Source: Robiginitomaculum sp. (GTDB lineage: Bacteria; Pseudomonadota; Alphaproteobacteria; Caulobacterales; Maricaulaceae). Taken from it: a stretch of DNA of 35,392 nucleotides. How positions within the stretch are numbered: position 1 is the stretch's first letter; the number at the start of each line of letters is the position of its first letter. This document shows positions 33,920 through 35,392 of this stretch, piece after piece. The stretch lies in assembly GCA_002733495.1 (NCBI GenBank), contig NVVV01000032.1:1-35392 (forward strand). Reading direction: 5' to 3'. The position numbers and the translations under genes are program-made. The notes beneath the pieces are model-generated. The model saw only the letters and a program-made list of their open reading frames with translations, had not been told where the DNA came from and did not search any database.

Positions 33920-34004
33920 CGTCACTCCGGCGGAAGCCGGAGTCCAGTTCTTTTCCGCCGTGCCTAATTTTAAGGGCTGGATACCGACTTTCGTCGGTAT
34001 GACG
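33920..34004. repeat. Bipartite REP doublet (copy 3) downstream of groESL
   Basis: CGTCA, stem CTCCGGC/GCCGGAG, TCCAG, about 29-bp spacer, CTGGA, stem TACCGAC/GTCGGTA, TGACG. It has the same frame as copies at 18188 and 21138 with different stem sequences. The rest of 33872-34101 shows no gene. Confidence 0.82.
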
Positions 34005-34101
34005 ACGCGTGTTTTTTCGTACGTTGAGTAAAAACGATGCATTAAAATATGATACTTAGAAAACCAATGAGTTCTTGCACTAGAAGAATATGGAGCCTGA
34101 A

Positions 34102-35392
34102 ATGCGCTTATTTCCTGCAGAATTAGAAATTGAAGACAATGAAGGTTTTTCTGAAGAAAAAGATATTTTTCAACGTGAGAAAATCGGCAATGGCCTTACC
34201 AATATTTTGACATCTGTATCTGATCCCTGCGTGGTTGCTGTCGATGGATCTTGGGGAAGCGGGAAAAGCGTTTTTCTCAAAATGTGGGCAGGAGAATTAA
34301 GGAATGATGGCATTCCGGTTATCTATTTTGACGCTTTCAAGAACGATTATTTTGATGACGCATTCATTGCGATCGTTGGGGAGATCATCAATCTAGCGAT
34401 TAAACAATCGGGCGAAAAATCCTCTGCGGATGAATTTAAAAGCAAGGCCTTGGCAGTTTTTAAAATTTTCGCTTTGGCAGGATCAAAAAAGCTGATTGAG
34501 CATGCAACGTTTGGAGTAATTGGCGATGAGGAAGTGAAAGACATTACAGATGCCATCACTGAAACAAAAGGATTGGAAAAACAGTTTGATGAAATTCTCA
34601 AATCCTATGGAAATAGTCATGATGTTTTAGAGGCTTTCAAGAAAACCCTTTCTGACTTGCCCGAGGTTTTGGGTGAAGGTGAAGAAGGTGAGGAAGCTTC
34701 AGATAAAAATAAAAAGCCATTGATCATCATCATTGATGAACTTGATCGGTGCAGGCCAGATTTTGCACTTCAAATCCTTGAGCGAATAAAACACCTGTTT
34801 TCAGTGCCAAATGTTCATTTCGTGCTTGGTGTGCATTTGGAACAGCTAGAGAATTCTGTCAAATATGCCTATGGCGGCGGAATTGATGCTCATACATATT
34901 TGCAAAAATTCATCCACTTTACGGTTGCTCTGACGACAAATAATTTTCGTTATAGGGAAATGGAATACGCTACCTATATGGAGCATATTATTGGACAATT
35001 TGATTTTAATACAGCGGATAAGGAATTCATAAATATAGCAAAGGAAATGATTCTTAAGGCGTCTGAAAGAGAAAGTTTAAGTTTCAGGACAATAGAGCGG
35101 CTGCTAACAAAAATTTGTATTTTAACCCGCTACTCTAGGGTCCGTAACCACCAAAACCATTTGGTTTCTGGGCTATGTATATTAAATGTTACGAACCCAG
35201 GGCTGTTCAAAAAAGCGAAGGCTGGAGGTTTGCAATTTAGTGAAGTCGAAAAAGCTCTTGGCTTATCTCTGATAGAAGATTCTCAATGGGGGGAAATAAC
35301 AGAGCTTTGGCGTTATTATACCGATTATTCATTCAGCCAAGAAGATGCAGAAAAAATTATTTCGTTTCAGTTGCCCCCTATGGAGCAAAGGA
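34102..35392 (+). CDS. KAP-family P-loop NTPase, truncated by window end
   Basis: The frame runs from ATG 34102 to the window end, 430 codons without a stop. GGAG lies 6 bp before this ATG, so it is preferred over the in-frame ATG at 34090. Features are Walker A GSWGSGKS (49-56) right at the N-terminus, an acidic insert GEGEEGEEAS (191-200) and Walker B with the KAP signature PLIIIIDELDRCRPD (206-220). VHFVLGVHLEQLENSVKYAYG follows, as in KAP NTPases. The family often has membrane segments inserted between Walker A and B; here only a short hydrophobic stretch (KALAVFKIFALAG) is present. KAP proteins are frequent in defence islands and some block phage, but the activity of this one is unknown. 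AT-rich composition suggests acquisition. Confidence 0.88.
   Translation, partial: MRLFPAELEIEDNEGFSEEKDIFQREKIGNGLTNILTSVSDPCVVAVDGSWGSGKSVFLKMWAGELRNDGIPVIYFDAFKNDYFDDAFIAIVGEIINLAIKQSGEKSSADEFKSKALAVFKIFALAGSKKLIEHATFGVIGDEEVKDITDAITETKGLEKQFDEILKSYGNSHDVLEAFKKTLSDLPEVLGEGEEGEEASDKNKKPLIIIIDELDRCRPDFALQILERIKHLFSVPNVHFVLGVHLEQLENSVKYAYGGGIDAHTYLQKFIHFTVALTTNNFRYREMEYATYMEHIIGQFDFNTADKEFINIAKEMILKASERESLSFRTIERLLTKICILTRYSRVRNHQNHLVSGLCILNVTNPGLFKKAKAGGLQFSEVEKALGLSLIEDSQWGEITELWRYYTDYSFSQEDAEKIISFQLPPMEQR

Overview
The window looks like chromosomal DNA of an alphaproteobacterium of moderate to fairly high GC. The GroEL ends in a GGM-rich tail, groESL carries a CIRCE-type operator, and the HNH endonuclease, coaBC-dut pair and MerR-led beta-oxidation operon are all of alphaproteobacterial type. 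Many intergenic spaces hold palindromic REP-like repeats of kinds common in that class. I cannot name a genus from sequence alone.

Region 1 (1-12.1 kb) is the most striking. It reads as one locus for scavenging peptidoglycan fragments: MurNAc-6-phosphate etherase (murQ, cut by the window start), a sodium:solute symporter, an exported class-C-type serine hydrolase, a dipeptide (L-Ala-D/L-Glu) epimerase, a lipoprotein NlpC/P60 endopeptidase, a DUF819 membrane protein, an NhaC-family carrier, diaminopimelate decarboxylase (lysA) and a lipoprotein M19 dipeptidase. Together they could take a MurNAc-tripeptide apart to central metabolites: ether cleavage, gamma-D-Glu|DAP cleavage, epimerisation of L-Ala-D-Glu, dipeptide hydrolysis and DAP to lysine. 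A 9-bp motif AATACCATT (or its complement AATGGTATT) occurs four times exactly and several times approximately in the three promoter regions of this block. I noticed it nowhere else, which suggests one dedicated regulator.

Region 2 (12.2-21.1 kb) is mixed: a PYROXD2-like FAD oxidoreductase overlapping a 49-codon Rieske-oxygenase N-terminal remnant, an unrecognised secreted 541-aa protein, GluQ-RS with an altered KMSKS-like loop, a small alpha/beta-hydrolase esterase, an HNH endonuclease, cysK, dut and coaBC.

Region 3 (21.2-29.2 kb) is a fatty-acid beta-oxidation operon on the minus strand: merR regulator, two acyl-CoA dehydrogenases, thiolase and a FadJ-type multifunctional enzyme. Two related units of about 0.5 kb fill two successive gene junctions. 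Each has a DUF559 (VSR-like) nuclease ORF with CCTCCCCCG-type hairpins on both sides, and each DUF559 frame ends at the start codon of the next fad gene.

Region 4 (29.2-35.4 kb) has groESL with a CIRCE-like operator and a strong terminator. It is flanked by AT-rich, apparently foreign genes: a zinc-ribbon SAM methyltransferase upstream and a KAP-type P-loop NTPase running off the window downstream. About 1.3 kb of gene-free repeat DNA separates the methyltransferase from groES, including a ~190-bp direct duplication and an unexplained foldable segment.
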